From contig JAFDME010000002.1 in the NCBI GenBank assembly GCA_019306075.1, positions 1 to 43,134 of the forward strand: 43,134 nucleotides of DNA. Reading direction: 5' to 3'. Origin of the DNA: Deltaproteobacteria bacterium. GTDB lineage: Bacteria; Desulfobacterota; Desulfobulbia; Desulfobulbales; Desulfocapsaceae. Numbering within the stretch: position 1 is the first letter of the stretch; each line of letters begins with the position of its first letter. The notes under the pieces are model-generated. The model made no database searches and had not been told where the DNA came from. It saw only the letters and a list, made by a program, of their open reading frames with translations. This document shows, piece by piece, positions 9,260-18,965 of the stretch. The position numbers were made by a program, and so were the translations under genes.

Positions 9260-9577
9260 ATGCTTAAGGTCCATTTTTTTCTGAACGAACCAAATGGCAG
9301 GCCCTGAAAACATTTTCAACAATTGATGCCCAGGCTGGGCAAGAAATATCAGATTGAAATCCAGGTCACTTCAAAACCCAACGCTGAATATGAAACCGAT
9401 GAGTATTTTGCGCTCGATCTCCCCGTGGCTCCAGCTGTAATGGTTGCTGAAGAGATAGTTGTGGAAGGAACCGATATATCTGATTATGAGATTGAGAGTT
9501 GTATATGCCGCCATTTGGATTTACCCGAACCTGAGCAAAAGAAAGGAGGCATGTTCAGCCGTCTTTTGAGAAAATGA
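9260..9577 (+). CDS. Predicted small thioredoxin-fold selenoprotein (TGA at 9305-9307 read as Sec)
   Basis: ATG 9260 with upstream cggag RBS is in frame with ORF 9323-9577; only the TGA at 9305 interrupts. Readthrough gives MLKVHFFLNEPNGRPUKHFQQLMPRLGKKYQIEIQVTSKPNAEYETDEYFALDLPVAPAVMVAEEIVVEGTDISDYEIESCICRHL..., with thioredoxin-like order (beta1, active-site loop ending in U, alpha1, beta2, VAPAVMV cis-Pro-like strand). Confidence 0.75.
9327..9341 (+). promoter_or_regulatory. Candidate bacterial SECIS stem-loop for the UGA at 9305
   Basis: TGCCCA-GGC-TGGGCA: perfect 6 bp stem starting 19 nt after the UGA. Confidence 0.45.
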
Positions 9578-9725
9578 ATTGACCCGGCACCATGGCACAT
9601 GGTTTATACTCCTCCCGTTTTTCAGGGTATTCCCGCAATTGTCAGAAGTTGTGCCGTCGCAAAAATCTGACCATGTAGGTTGTCTCTTTGCCCTGTATTA
9701 TCTCGGGTAACTGTTGCAGGAACAG

Positions 9726-11594
9726 TTACACAATTTTGGGTAACTGCATTAATCCAACAAAAATAAAGGAGTAGACTGATAACAGAAACATGGTTGTAAT
9801 CAGTAAATTATAGATTGCCTCCCCCCGCATCAACTGCCGGGCATGATAGAGTACCATACAGAACATGGGAACAGCTGGGAGCAGATATCTTCCCTGGGTC
9901 TGGTAATCCGTGGTCCAGGAGTGATATAAAGATGCACCAATAAGGGCACTTGAGCAGCAAATGAAAAATGCGAACAGGGTATTACCGGCAATTCCTCCCC
10001 TGAGAACCATAGTGATGCCCACGAGTAGAAAAAGAGCAATAGCCACAGGACGGAGAGTATTATAGTACGAATCCCCTCCATTTACAGTAAAATACCCATA
10101 TGCGCCAAAAGTGCTGCGGTATGTTCTTTCAAACCAGTTGTCGGTAATAACTATCTCCTTTAAAGTGTACCCCTTTGCTTTACGATATAAAAAAGGATTC
10201 TTTTCTTCCAGAGGGGTGGATGGCTTATACTCGAAATCAGCTAACTGCTCTCTAATGTGAGCTTTCTTTGCCGCAAGGTCCATTCCGTTAACGGCGTAGT
10301 TTGCTCCTATTCTGAGTCCCGCAAGGATCAGTCCCGCACATATGACAATGGCAGCCCTTCTGCAGTATTGGCGTCGTAATTCCGGTTTTATCTGAAAAAG
10401 AATTTTCCACGCCAGGTAGCCCGCAATAAAGAGTATGAAAAATAGATAATTCTTTTTCAGAAGAAAGAGAGATGCTGTCAGAGAACCGAGAAAAAGAAAT
10501 GGTAAAAACTGTCTTTTAGGTGAAATATCCAGAAGATATGAGTTCAGTATTGAATGGGGTAAAATAAACTGACATGCCACAATAAAGGCAACTGCCAGCG
10601 CAAAAGCATCAGAATTGCAGTAACTGAACGTGTACCAGATTTGCGGAGAAATAAGCAAAGGTACTGCTATTGTTCTAGCTCCCGGGCTATACAGGGTGTA
10701 GAGGAGAAGCAGGCCAAAAAGAAGCACATTGAACATGCGCAGACTGAGATATCTCGGAAGGTGGAGTGGCTGGAGGAGGCTGGCCAGTTTCCCTGTGAAA
10801 AAATAGGAGATCTCATGACCGTTTAAGCGTGATACGCCATACACTGAATAGGTGTGAGAAATGGCAGGGTCGTCTACTTCAGGAGGCAGGTAATTACTTT
10901 CGTAGTACTCCGCCGCATTAAGGTGAACATATTCATCAGGATGTATCTTCCCTGCCGTCATTGAAGCCATCACCACGATCAAAGCGAAGACAGTGAGAAA
11001 AAAAAGAGGTACAAATTTTTCTTCCTGACGAAAAGAGCTGGTAGTTGAGAAAAAGAGAAACACAACGGAAAAAATTGCGATAATACGTGTAAACAGCAGC
11101 CAGATATGGGAAGGCGTTTTCTGCAGATTCAACTTCAGTTCCAGTTGTGGATCGTTCCCGGTTGCAAGAATATGCAAACCATTTGACTTCCATCGCAGAG
11201 AACCAATATGGAAAAGAGGGCTCAACTGTTTGAAGTCACTCTTCGTTGTAATTTTAATAGGTTGCAGGCTATTTTGAGAGATTTTTAATGTTTTTAGCAC
11301 CACCTCCCCCTCAAACATATGGGGATCAATGCGCAGACTTCTCATTTTTCTGAGGTCGGTCAGGTAAAAACTATATCGCTGTTTCTCAGGTGTCAGCCGA
11401 ACTCTCGCCCTTTCCCATTTGCTGTAACCTTTGCCATTTTCCGCCCAGTAGATATTGAACCACGTTTTTTGCTGGACTTTAATTTCAAGCTCAACAAATG
11501 CTCTGTTTTCAAAATAGTGGAAGTAGAGGAATGAAAGCAGGAAACCCAGCAGCAGAGGGAATTTCCATTTTATACATAAATTGAGAACATTCAT
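9726..11594 (-). CDS. Polytopic membrane protein, glycosyltransferase-C/DUF2142-like
   Basis: 622 aa with many TM segments; HPDEYVHLNAAEYYE near the end of the first luminal region; SWTTDYQTQGRYLLPAVPMF near the C-terminus. Confidence 0.6.
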   Translation of the reverse strand: MNVLNLCIKWKFPLLLGFLLSFLYFHYFENRAFVELEIKVQQKTWFNIYWAENGKGYSKWERARVRLTPEKQRYSFYLTDLRKMRSLRIDPHMFEGEVVLKTLKISQNSLQPIKITTKSDFKQLSPLFHIGSLRWKSNGLHILATGNDPQLELKLNLQKTPSHIWLLFTRIIAIFSVVFLFFSTTSSFRQEEKFVPLFFLTVFALIVVMASMTAGKIHPDEYVHLNAAEYYESNYLPPEVDDPAISHTYSVYGVSRLNGHEISYFFTGKLASLLQPLHLPRYLSLRMFNVLLFGLLLLYTLYSPGARTIAVPLLISPQIWYTFSYCNSDAFALAVAFIVACQFILPHSILNSYLLDISPKRQFLPFLFLGSLTASLFLLKKNYLFFILFIAGYLAWKILFQIKPELRRQYCRRAAIVICAGLILAGLRIGANYAVNGMDLAAKKAHIREQLADFEYKPSTPLEEKNPFLYRKAKGYTLKEIVITDNWFERTYRSTFGAYGYFTVNGGDSYYNTLRPVAIALFLLVGITMVLRGGIAGNTLFAFFICCSSALIGASLYHSWTTDYQTQGRYLLPAVPMFCMVLYHARQLMRGEAIYNLLITTMFLLSVYSFIFVGLMQLPKIV

Positions 11595-11665
11595 TATTCA
11601 CCAAAGGATTTCAAGAGCAGAAAAGTGCAGCAGAGTAGAGCACATACCCTTAACCTTGACAGCTT

Positions 11666-13282
11666 CTACATCAGGTCGGAAAAGAAATCATTTCCCTTAT
11701 CATCCGTCAGAATAAATGCAGGGAAATTGACTACTTCTATTTTCCATACAGCCTCCATACCGAGTTCTGGATAGTCAATGCATTCAACCTTTTTAATATT
11801 TTCCTCAGCGAGAATTGCTGCCGGCCCGCCTATCGAACCAAGGTAGAAGCCGCCATGATTTTTGCAGGCATCCGTGACCTGTTGTGAGCGGTTTCCTTTG
11901 GCAATCATAATCATCGAACCACCCCGGGACTGGAGCAGATCAACATAGCTGTCCATGCGGCCGGCGGTAGTCGGACCAAAGGAGCCTGATGGTTTCCCCG
12001 GCGGAGTCTTTGCCGGTCCGGCATAATAGATGGGATGTTTCTGCAGATATTGAGGCAGCGGTTTGCCTTCATCGAGTAATTCTTTAAACCTGGCATGGGC
12101 AATATCACGGCCGACAATAATTGTACCGCTGAGCAGCAGGGAGGTTCCAACCGGATGTTTGGTCAATTCCGCCAGCAGATCTTTCATCGGTCTGTTAAGA
12201 TCGATCTGTACCCCCTGACTACTCTGCTTCCGATACGAATCAGGGATCAACTTTCCGGGGTTGCTGTCGAGGGCTTCAACCCAGAGGCCACTGCTGTCGA
12301 TTTTAGCCTTTATATTTCTGTCGGCTGAGCAGGAGACGCCCATGCCAACGGGACAGGAAGCGCCATGTCTCGGCAATCTGATGATTCGCACATCATGGGT
12401 AAAATATTTGCCGCCAAATTGCGCACCGATACCAAGTTTTTCGGCTGCAGACTGGATCTTGTTTTCAAGGTCTATATCGCGAAAGGCACGGCCATGCTCA
12501 TTGCCTTCAGTGGGCAGTCCGTCCAGATATTTGACGGACGCCAGCTTAACGGTTTTCAGGTTGGCTTCTGCGCTTGTTCCCCCGATGACAAAGGCCAGGT
12601 GGTAAGGCGGGCAGGCAGCCGTTCCGAGAGTCTTCATCTTCTCTATTAAAAAATTTCCCAGGGTCTCCGGATTGAGCAATGCCTTGGTCTCCTGGTAGAG
12701 ATAGGTCTTGTTGGCACTGCCGCCGCCTTTGGCAATAAACAAAAAATTATATTCTGATCCTTCAACGGCATAGAGATCAATCTGTGCCGGCAGGTTGGTG
12801 CCGGTGTTCTTCTCGGTATACATATCAAGTGCAACGGTCTGGGAGTAGCGCAGGTTTTCTTCTCTATATGTTTTAAAAACTCCCTCGGAGAGTGCCTTGG
12901 CGTCATTATCCCCCGTCCATACGTTCTGGCCTTTCTTCCCCATGATAATTGCTGTTCCAGTGTCCTGACAGAGGGGAAGTTCAAATCCCGATGATACTTC
13001 AGCATTTTTTAAAAAGGCAAGTGCGACACCCTTTTCGTTGGCTGAACTTCCCGGGTCATCGAGAATTTTCGCGACCTGTCTGTTATGCTCCGGGCGCAGC
13101 ATAAAGGACAGGTCCCGCATGGCTGAGTTGGCAAGAGCCGTCAGTCCGGAAGGATCAACTTTCAGCATATCCTGTCCGTGGAATTGCTCAACAGTGACAA
13201 ATTTTTCGGAACCGTTGATTTTCCTGTATTCTGTTTTGTCGTCGGCCAGCGGGAAAGGGGGTTGGTAAGTGAAGTCAGCCAT
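11666..13282 (-). CDS. Fumarate hydratase class I (Fe-S, single-chain type)
   Basis: 538 aa; [78 protein letters not shown]. Confidence 0.95.
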   Translation of the reverse strand: MADFTYQPPFPLADDKTEYRKINGSEKFVTVEQFHGQDMLKVDPSGLTALANSAMRDLSFMLRPEHNRQVAKILDDPGSSANEKGVALAFLKNAEVSSGFELPLCQDTGTAIIMGKKGQNVWTGDNDAKALSEGVFKTYREENLRYSQTVALDMYTEKNTGTNLPAQIDLYAVEGSEYNFLFIAKGGGSANKTYLYQETKALLNPETLGNFLIEKMKTLGTAACPPYHLAFVIGGTSAEANLKTVKLASVKYLDGLPTEGNEHGRAFRDIDLENKIQSAAEKLGIGAQFGGKYFTHDVRIIRLPRHGASCPVGMGVSCSADRNIKAKIDSSGLWVEALDSNPGKLIPDSYRKQSSQGVQIDLNRPMKDLLAELTKHPVGTSLLLSGTIIVGRDIAHARFKELLDEGKPLPQYLQKHPIYYAGPAKTPPGKPSGSFGPTTAGRMDSYVDLLQSRGGSMIMIAKGNRSQQVTDACKNHGGFYLGSIGGPAAILAEENIKKVECIDYPELGMEAVWKIEVVNFPAFILTDDKGNDFFSDLM

Positions 13283-13403
13283 AATTGCTCCTGTTTCATT
13301 ATGAGAGGTGGATCTTTTGCCGGTATTCTACCTCATGATATTGAAAAGACCATGGTTTTTAGTGCCTTACTCGATAAAAGCTGTATTAAAAAACAAGAAA
13401 ATA

Positions 13404-13521
13404 TTAGGAACTTCTGTAAGAAAAAACAAGAAACTGGAAAAGGTTGCTTAAAATTATATACTTGAATTTGCTTCAATGGCACTTTTCCAGGCATTTTAAA
13501 ATTCCGATTTATTCGGGTTAA
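13404..13521 (-). repeat. Dispersed intergenic repeat, copy 5 (divergent)
   Basis: Minus strand: TAACCCGAATAAATCGGAATTTTAAAATGCCTGGAAAAGTGCCATTGAAGCAAATTCAAGTATATAATTTTAAGC...CAGTTTCTTGTTTTTTCTTACAGAAGTTCCTAAT; aligns with the copies at 19769 and 33849. Confidence 0.6.
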
Positions 13522-13563
13522 TGGATTATTTCGGTTCTCCAGATGCTATTTGTGTCGCTGTGG

Positions 13564-14511
13564 TTACAACGGGTTTCTTTTTATGCGTTGAATCAGACTC
13601 ACTGCTGCCAGAAGAGCAGCGCCGGCCAATATTCCTGCTATCGCATTTATCAGCATGGGAGTGAGCCGTGCGAGAAGAGGGCCGACCAGGGTTAGGCTCT
13701 TTACAATCAGGGTCGCCTGATGCACGTAGTTATGGGAGCCGGGTATGCCGTGCAGCAGAATTCCACCTCCAACAAGAAACATCGCTGCGGTGCCAACCAC
13801 GGACAGTGTTTTCATCAGATAAGGTGCAAAAACCAGAATTCCCCTTCCCAGGCCGCGTTTTATTTTCCCCCAGCTGTTATTTGTTTTTGATCTGAGTAGT
13901 GCCAGACCACCGTCATCCAGCTTTACAATGCCTGCAACCAGACCATATACACCGGCAGTCATGGTCAGGGCTATAATTGAGACGACTACAGCCTGGCTGG
14001 TGAATGGGGCGTCCTTGACTGTACCCAGGGCGATCACAATTATTTCTGAAGAGAGAACGAAGTCCGTGCGGATTGCTCCCTGTATTTTTTTCCTTTCCAG
14101 GGCCACCAGATCTGTATCCGGATCACTGACAGCTTTGAGCATGTCGTCGTGGTGCGCTTTATCCTCGGATTCATGGTGCAAAAATATGTGTGCGATTTTT
14201 TCAAAACCCTCGTAACATAAATATCCGCCGCCAACCATCAGCAGAGGTGTAATCAGCCAGGGAATAAATGCGGAAATGGCCAGTGCTCCGGGTACCAGGA
14301 TCAGTTTGTTTTTAAATGAACCTTTAGCCACTGCCCAGACTACGGGTAATTCACGCTCAGCACTGACACCTGATACCTGTTCTGCGTTCAGGGCCAGATC
14401 ATCACCCAGTACACCGGCGGTTTTCTTGGCTGCTACTTTGGTCATAACCGAGACATCGTCAAGGATCGTTGCAATGTCATCGATCAGGGCTATGAGACTG
14501 GTTCCTGCCAT
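13564..14511 (-). CDS. DUF808 family (YedI-like) inner-membrane protein
   Basis: MAGTSLIALIDDIATILDDVSVMTKVAAKKTAGVLGDDLALNAEQVSG is characteristic of DUF808. ATG at 14511 preferred over the upstream start listed at 14529. Confidence 0.9.
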   Translation of the reverse strand: MAGTSLIALIDDIATILDDVSVMTKVAAKKTAGVLGDDLALNAEQVSGVSAERELPVVWAVAKGSFKNKLILVPGALAISAFIPWLITPLLMVGGGYLCYEGFEKIAHIFLHHESEDKAHHDDMLKAVSDPDTDLVALERKKIQGAIRTDFVLSSEIIVIALGTVKDAPFTSQAVVVSIIALTMTAGVYGLVAGIVKLDDGGLALLRSKTNNSWGKIKRGLGRGILVFAPYLMKTLSVVGTAAMFLVGGGILLHGIPGSHNYVHQATLIVKSLTLVGPLLARLTPMLINAIAGILAGAALLAAVSLIQRIKRNPL

Positions 14512-14541
14512 TGTATACTCCCTGGGCAAGCTGCTGCGGTT

Positions 14542-15465
14542 CTAATGCTGCTGCCCCATGCGTTTCTCCAGTTCTTCCCTGGAAAATGTATAGACCTGGG
14601 TGCCGTTGCATTCAACAGCAAAAGAGGCACAGGCACTTCCCAGTCTGCCGCAGGTTTCCATATCTTTGCCCTGTATCATACCACAGACAAATCCTCCTCT
14701 GTATGCATCTCCCGCACCCGTGGGATCGACAACCTGTCTCGCTTTATAAGTTGGGATTTTAATTTTTCCATCGCTGCTGAAAATTGTTGAGCCTGTTTCC
14801 CCATAAGTGATAATTGTGGCTGCAGTTCGACGCATGAGATCATCTTTATTCAGGCCGGTTTTCTCGAGAATCAGGTTGAATTCATAGTCGTTTACAATCA
14901 GCATCCTGCAGCCGGTGATAGCTTCAACCAGATCTGTGGTCTTCAGCATAGGCAGGGACTGGCCCGGATCAAAAATATATTCTATCCCTTTTCGTTTGCA
15001 TTCCCGCGGGTAACTGATCATGTCATCAAGGTTCCCCGGGGAGATAAGAAGAAGGGTCTTTCCGGGATCAAGCTTTGTGAAATCCAGCTTTGACGAGTAT
15101 TTCATCGCACCGGGATTAAACCCGGTAATCTGATTGTTTGTCTGATCTGTGGTAATATAGGCACCGGCTGTAAGCTCATCGGCAATGAGTTTGATTCCTT
15201 CCCTGTTGATATTATTTCTATCAAGCCAGTCAAAATATTTATGGTTGTCACTGCCGATTGTTGCTGACACTGCTGCCGTTTCACCCATCAGGTTCATGGC
15301 GTAGGCGATATTACCTGCTGTTCCGCCGTAGTTCTCTGTAACACCGTTTACCTGGAAGCACACATTGAGGTTATGAATTTTATCGGGAAGAATATGGTCG
15401 GAGAATTTCTCTGAAAAATTCATGATTCTGTCGTAGGCCAGTGAACCGGATATAATGACGTTCAT
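14542..15465 (-). CDS. PfkB-family carbohydrate/adenosine kinase-like protein
   Basis: GGTAGNIAYAMNLMGE near the N-terminus and VVDPTGAGDAYRGGFVCGM anion-hole signature. Confidence 0.92.
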   Translation of the reverse strand: MNVIISGSLAYDRIMNFSEKFSDHILPDKIHNLNVCFQVNGVTENYGGTAGNIAYAMNLMGETAAVSATIGSDNHKYFDWLDRNNINREGIKLIADELTAGAYITTDQTNNQITGFNPGAMKYSSKLDFTKLDPGKTLLLISPGNLDDMISYPRECKRKGIEYIFDPGQSLPMLKTTDLVEAITGCRMLIVNDYEFNLILEKTGLNKDDLMRRTAATIITYGETGSTIFSSDGKIKIPTYKARQVVDPTGAGDAYRGGFVCGMIQGKDMETCGRLGSACASFAVECNGTQVYTFSREELEKRMGQQH

Positions 15466-15559
15466 AAGAGCAACCTTTGGTTAAATTTTTATCACACCGT
15501 GCCAACATTGTTTCGGTGGTGCGGGAATTATACATGAGTTCAGCCTTTTTGAAAATATT

Positions 15560-16477
15560 TCATGAGTCTTTTCGGGAGTGCGGTGAGACCGGAATATTTG
15601 CGAGATAGACTGCTGTAATGACAACGGCCCCTCCTGCAAATTGTATGGGAGTGAGTTGTTCACCGAGGATTAACCATGCTCCACCTGCTGTGATTAATGG
15701 AATAGCGTTAAGGCAGACGGCTGCCTGGGTCGCAGGAATCTTTGTCAGAGCATAATTATAGCAGAGGAAGGCTCCTATGGTGGAAAAAATGGTGAGAGCG
15801 ATTACAGCGCTGTATGCATTCGCAGTGACTGTGCTCCACTGGATTTTGGGCATGGTAAAGAGAAATGCAGGGAAAAAGAGAATCGCACCGAAGATAATCT
15901 GCATGGCGGTGATCTGGACCGGGGAAAAAGTTTTCCCCAGGGAGCGGATCATGATCATATAAATTGAGGCGGAAAAGACTGCGCCCAGAACAAAGAGATC
16001 CCCGGATAATTCTCCTCCGGGACCGGATGGAGTCCTTCCTCCGAAGACCAGAAGTGTCACTCCGAAGATGGACAGGATGATGCCTGCAATATTTATTATT
16101 TTAATGCGTTCTTTCAGAAAAATGGCGGAGAGGAAAAGGACAACAATGGGGATGGTGGCAATTATAAGGGAAACTTTGGTTGCAGAACTGTATTGCAGTC
16201 CAACTGTTTCAAAGCTGAAGTAAAGTCCCGGCTGGAAAATTGCGATAAAAAGCAGGGGCTTGAGATTTTTCCAGGTGAGGGTGGGGATGCCTGTCCGCAT
16301 GAGCAGGAAAATGAAGAAAATCGAAGCCCCTGCGAAGCGAAAAAAAATAAGGCAGAAAGGCGGAAAGTTCTCCAGGGCAATTTTTGTTGCTATAAAAGAG
16401 AATCCCCAGAAAATTACGGCCAGGGTCAGGGCTGTATATGTGTATAATGTTTGTTTATCAGTCATTTTTTGTTCCAC
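15560..16477 (-). CDS. EamA/DMT-superfamily transporter
   Basis: 305 aa with about ten TM segments; typical EamA repeat features (FWGFSFIATKIAL, SSATKVSLIIATIPIVVLFLSAIFLKERI). Confidence 0.9.
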   Translation of the reverse strand: MEQKMTDKQTLYTYTALTLAVIFWGFSFIATKIALENFPPFCLIFFRFAGASIFFIFLLMRTGIPTLTWKNLKPLLFIAIFQPGLYFSFETVGLQYSSATKVSLIIATIPIVVLFLSAIFLKERIKIINIAGIILSIFGVTLLVFGGRTPSGPGGELSGDLFVLGAVFSASIYMIMIRSLGKTFSPVQITAMQIIFGAILFFPAFLFTMPKIQWSTVTANAYSAVIALTIFSTIGAFLCYNYALTKIPATQAAVCLNAIPLITAGGAWLILGEQLTPIQFAGGAVVITAVYLANIPVSPHSRKDS

Positions 16478-16499
16478 ACTGCAGGCGAACTCGACTCAG

Positions 16500-16638
16500 T
16501 GATTCGGAAAACTTTCAGTCTCGCTGGATAAGTACCATGGTGCTATCACAGGCATATAATTTCAAAATACACTCCTCAATTTCACGGAGTCTACGCTTAC
16601 CTGTTTTTTATAATAGAAGTTTGCCCGTAAGGTACTAA
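16500..16638 (+). repeat. Dispersed intergenic repeat, copy 2
   Basis: ctggataagtaccatggt...catataatttcaaaatacactcctcaatttc...tgttttttataatagaagtttgcccgtaaggtactaac. Confidence 0.75.
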
Positions 16639-17034
16639 CCTATTGGTTGAGATAAGGCTACCTGGAAAAATTGCTTTTACGGCGGGAATTGGTGTTATGT
16701 TTTAAAATTTATCTTCCGGCAAGCGAGACAGGGGATTCTGAGGTTTATCGAGGATGGCTGATCGCAATTTTCCTTGAGTTTTGCCTGGTAGTTTGTTACG
16801 CACCAGAGGCTTGCTGTCCGATTTTTGCTCTCCTGCTGCATTTTTATGGCTCCGGACAGGAAAGACTGTTGTTCAACTTGTGTAGCTGTGTTATTTAATA
16901 TTCTGCTTCTCTCTTTCGGGGAAGTTTTGCAGGTGGACTGTTTTGAGTGAGTTTTTTCGGGACAGGATGAGTGGTTGTGTTTTTATGAGGTTGTTGGAAC
17001 CTCTTTTATTGAACTTATGAAACAGGAGATGAGG

Positions 17035-17838
17035 ATGAAAAAACTTTCGTTGCTGCTGGTTGCTGCATTGACGGCATTGGCTTTTACTGCAGGATCTGTT
17101 TATGCGATTGATACTCTTGCTGAGATCCAGAAGCGGGGTGTTTTGAGAGTTGGAACGGAGCCCGGATACATGCCTTTTGAGCTGACAAATCAGAAAGGAG
17201 AGATTATCGGTTTTGATATTGATATGGCAAAGCGTATGGCTAAGGCAATGGGCGTTAAGCTGGAGCTGGTTTCTACTGCCTGGGATGGTATTATCCCCGC
17301 CCTGATGACCGGAAAGTTTGACATTATCATGTCAGGCATGACGCTCACACAGCAGAGGAATATAACAATCAATTTTGCTCAGCCTTACATTATGATCGGT
17401 CAATCCATTCTGCTGAAGAAGGAGCTTGCAGGGGACGTAAGATCATATAAAGATCTGAATGATCCCAAATATACTGTGGCTTCCAAGCTTGGAACAACTG
17501 GAGAGCAGGCCACCAAGCGATCAATTCCTAAAGCAAAATATATCTCATATGAAACCGAGCAGGAAGGTGTTATTGAGCTTGTAAACGGTAAAATTGATGC
17601 TTTTATTTATGACCTGCCTTTCAATGCAATCGCATTTTCTCAGAAAGGTCAGGGCAAAATGGTTCATCTTGATCAGCCTTTCACCAGAGAACCCCTTGCA
17701 TGGGCTGTACGAAAATCTGACCCTGATTTTCTTAACTGGCTGGACAACTTTATGAGCCAGGTCAAGTATGATGGTGTGTATGAAAAAATATATAACAAAT
17801 GGTTCAAGGATGATGCCTGGTTGAAGGAACTTCAGTAA
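17035..17838 (+). CDS. Polar amino-acid ABC transporter substrate-binding protein (family 3)
   Basis: Signal peptide; LAEIQKRGVLRVGTEPGYMPFELTNQKGEIIGFDIDMAKRMAKAMGVKLELV. ATG 17035 preceded by aggagatgagg RBS. Confidence 0.93.
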   Translation: MKKLSLLLVAALTALAFTAGSVYAIDTLAEIQKRGVLRVGTEPGYMPFELTNQKGEIIGFDIDMAKRMAKAMGVKLELVSTAWDGIIPALMTGKFDIIMSGMTLTQQRNITINFAQPYIMIGQSILLKKELAGDVRSYKDLNDPKYTVASKLGTTGEQATKRSIPKAKYISYETEQEGVIELVNGKIDAFIYDLPFNAIAFSQKGQGKMVHLDQPFTREPLAWAVRKSDPDFLNWLDNFMSQVKYDGVYEKIYNKWFKDDAWLKELQ

Positions 17839-17861
17839 ACGATTGTACCGCAGATGCATAT

Positions 17862-17886
17862 CCTGATCCCGGTAAACGGGATCAGG
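17862..17886 (+). other. Perfect 10 bp hairpin, intra-operon
   Basis: CCTGATCCCG-GTAAA-CGGGATCAGG between the binding-protein and permease genes; no U-tract follows. Confidence 0.75.
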
Positions 17887-17895
17887 ACCTCCCAT

Positions 17896-17955
17896 AATAA
17901 CTTTCCACAGGTTTTCCAGCGGTTGTCAGAGCGGGGTGGCAGGTGGAAAGTTATT
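17896..17955 (+). other. Second intra-operon inverted repeat, 13 bp arms with 34 nt loop
   Basis: AATAACTTTCCAC (17896-17908) and GTGGAAAGTTATT (17943-17955). Confidence 0.7.
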
Positions 17956-18005
17956 CAAGAAAGCTGTTTTACCGTTTTGTCATTACATCATAAGGAAAAA
18001 CTGAT

Positions 18006-18965
18006 TTGAATACCGCAGAAAGAGTGTGGCCCTGGAAAGTGCTGTTGGCTTTTATCCTGATTCTGACTGCAGCCGGTACCTGGGGAGCAGTGAAGAAGAT
18101 TGATTACCACTGGCGGTGGTACAGGGTGCCCCAATATTTTTTCTACCATGCCGAGGATGCGCAGAAAATTCCGTTTGATGGCACTGTCTCAACGATTGTC
18201 ACAGACGGCAAAATGGCAACGGTCACTCTTACCTCTGAAGACTCACAGGTGGTCACTGAAAAAGTGGAAACGGAAAGCCTCAAGGTCTCTGAAGGCGAAA
18301 GTCTTTTCGAAGGAGATACGGTGGGCTTTGTATCCCAGTGGCGCCTGGGGCCGCTTATGAATGGTCTCTGGACAACCATGTGGCTGTCGGCAATCGCCAG
18401 TGTCTTTGCACTGATCCTTGGCCTCGTTGCCGGACTTGCCAAAGTGTCGAAAAATTATACACTCCGCGGTCTTGCCATGATTTATGTTGAGTGTATTCGG
18501 GGAACGCCTCTTCTGGTTCAGATCTTTATAGCCTATTTTTTCCTGGGCACGGTTTTTAATCTGAGTCGAAATGTTTGTGGTGTTGGTGCGTTGGCACTCT
18601 TTGCCGGGGCTTATGTTGCAGAAATTGTTCGTGCCGGTATCCAGGCAATACCTCCAGGGCAGACCGAGGCTGCGAGATCGCTGGGGATGACAATGCCTCA
18701 GACGATGATGGATATTATTCTGCCCCAGGCGTTTAAGAAGATTTTACCACCGCTTTCAGGTCAGTTTATCAGCCTGATAAAAGATTCATCACTAGTCTCT
18801 GTAATTGCAATTACAGATTTAACTAAATCAGGGCGTGAGATCATCACTTCAACCTTTGCCACTTTTGAAGTCTGGCTGGTGGTTGCTGCCATGTATCTGC
18901 TGGTAACTTCACTACTTTCACAGATTGTTTTCTATATGGAACGGAGGCTCGCGGTAAGTGATTAA
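18006..18965 (+). CDS. Amino-acid ABC transporter permease
   Basis: HisM/GlnP-type [28 protein letters not shown]...[22 protein letters not shown] and [30 protein letters not shown]. Confidence 0.93.
   Translation: MNTAERVWPWKVLLAFILILTAAGTWGAVKKIDYHWRWYRVPQYFFYHAEDAQKIPFDGTVSTIVTDGKMATVTLTSEDSQVVTEKVETESLKVSEGESLFEGDTVGFVSQWRLGPLMNGLWTTMWLSAIASVFALILGLVAGLAKVSKNYTLRGLAMIYVECIRGTPLLVQIFIAYFFLGTVFNLSRNVCGVGALALFAGAYVAEIVRAGIQAIPPGQTEAARSLGMTMPQTMMDIILPQAFKKILPPLSGQFISLIKDSSLVSVIAITDLTKSGREIITSTFATFEVWLVVAAMYLLVTSLLSQIVFYMERRLAVSD

Noticed and set aside
9323-9577. Small protein starting at TTG 9323 or ATG 9326
   Set aside because: No convincing RBS there, and it would start in the middle of a thioredoxin-like helix. 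ATG 9260 has an RBS and the same frame, interrupted only by one TGA.
16671-16898. 75 aa ORF upstream of the amino-acid ABC operon
   Set aside because: No RBS or homology-like motifs; probably chance in a non-coding leader region.
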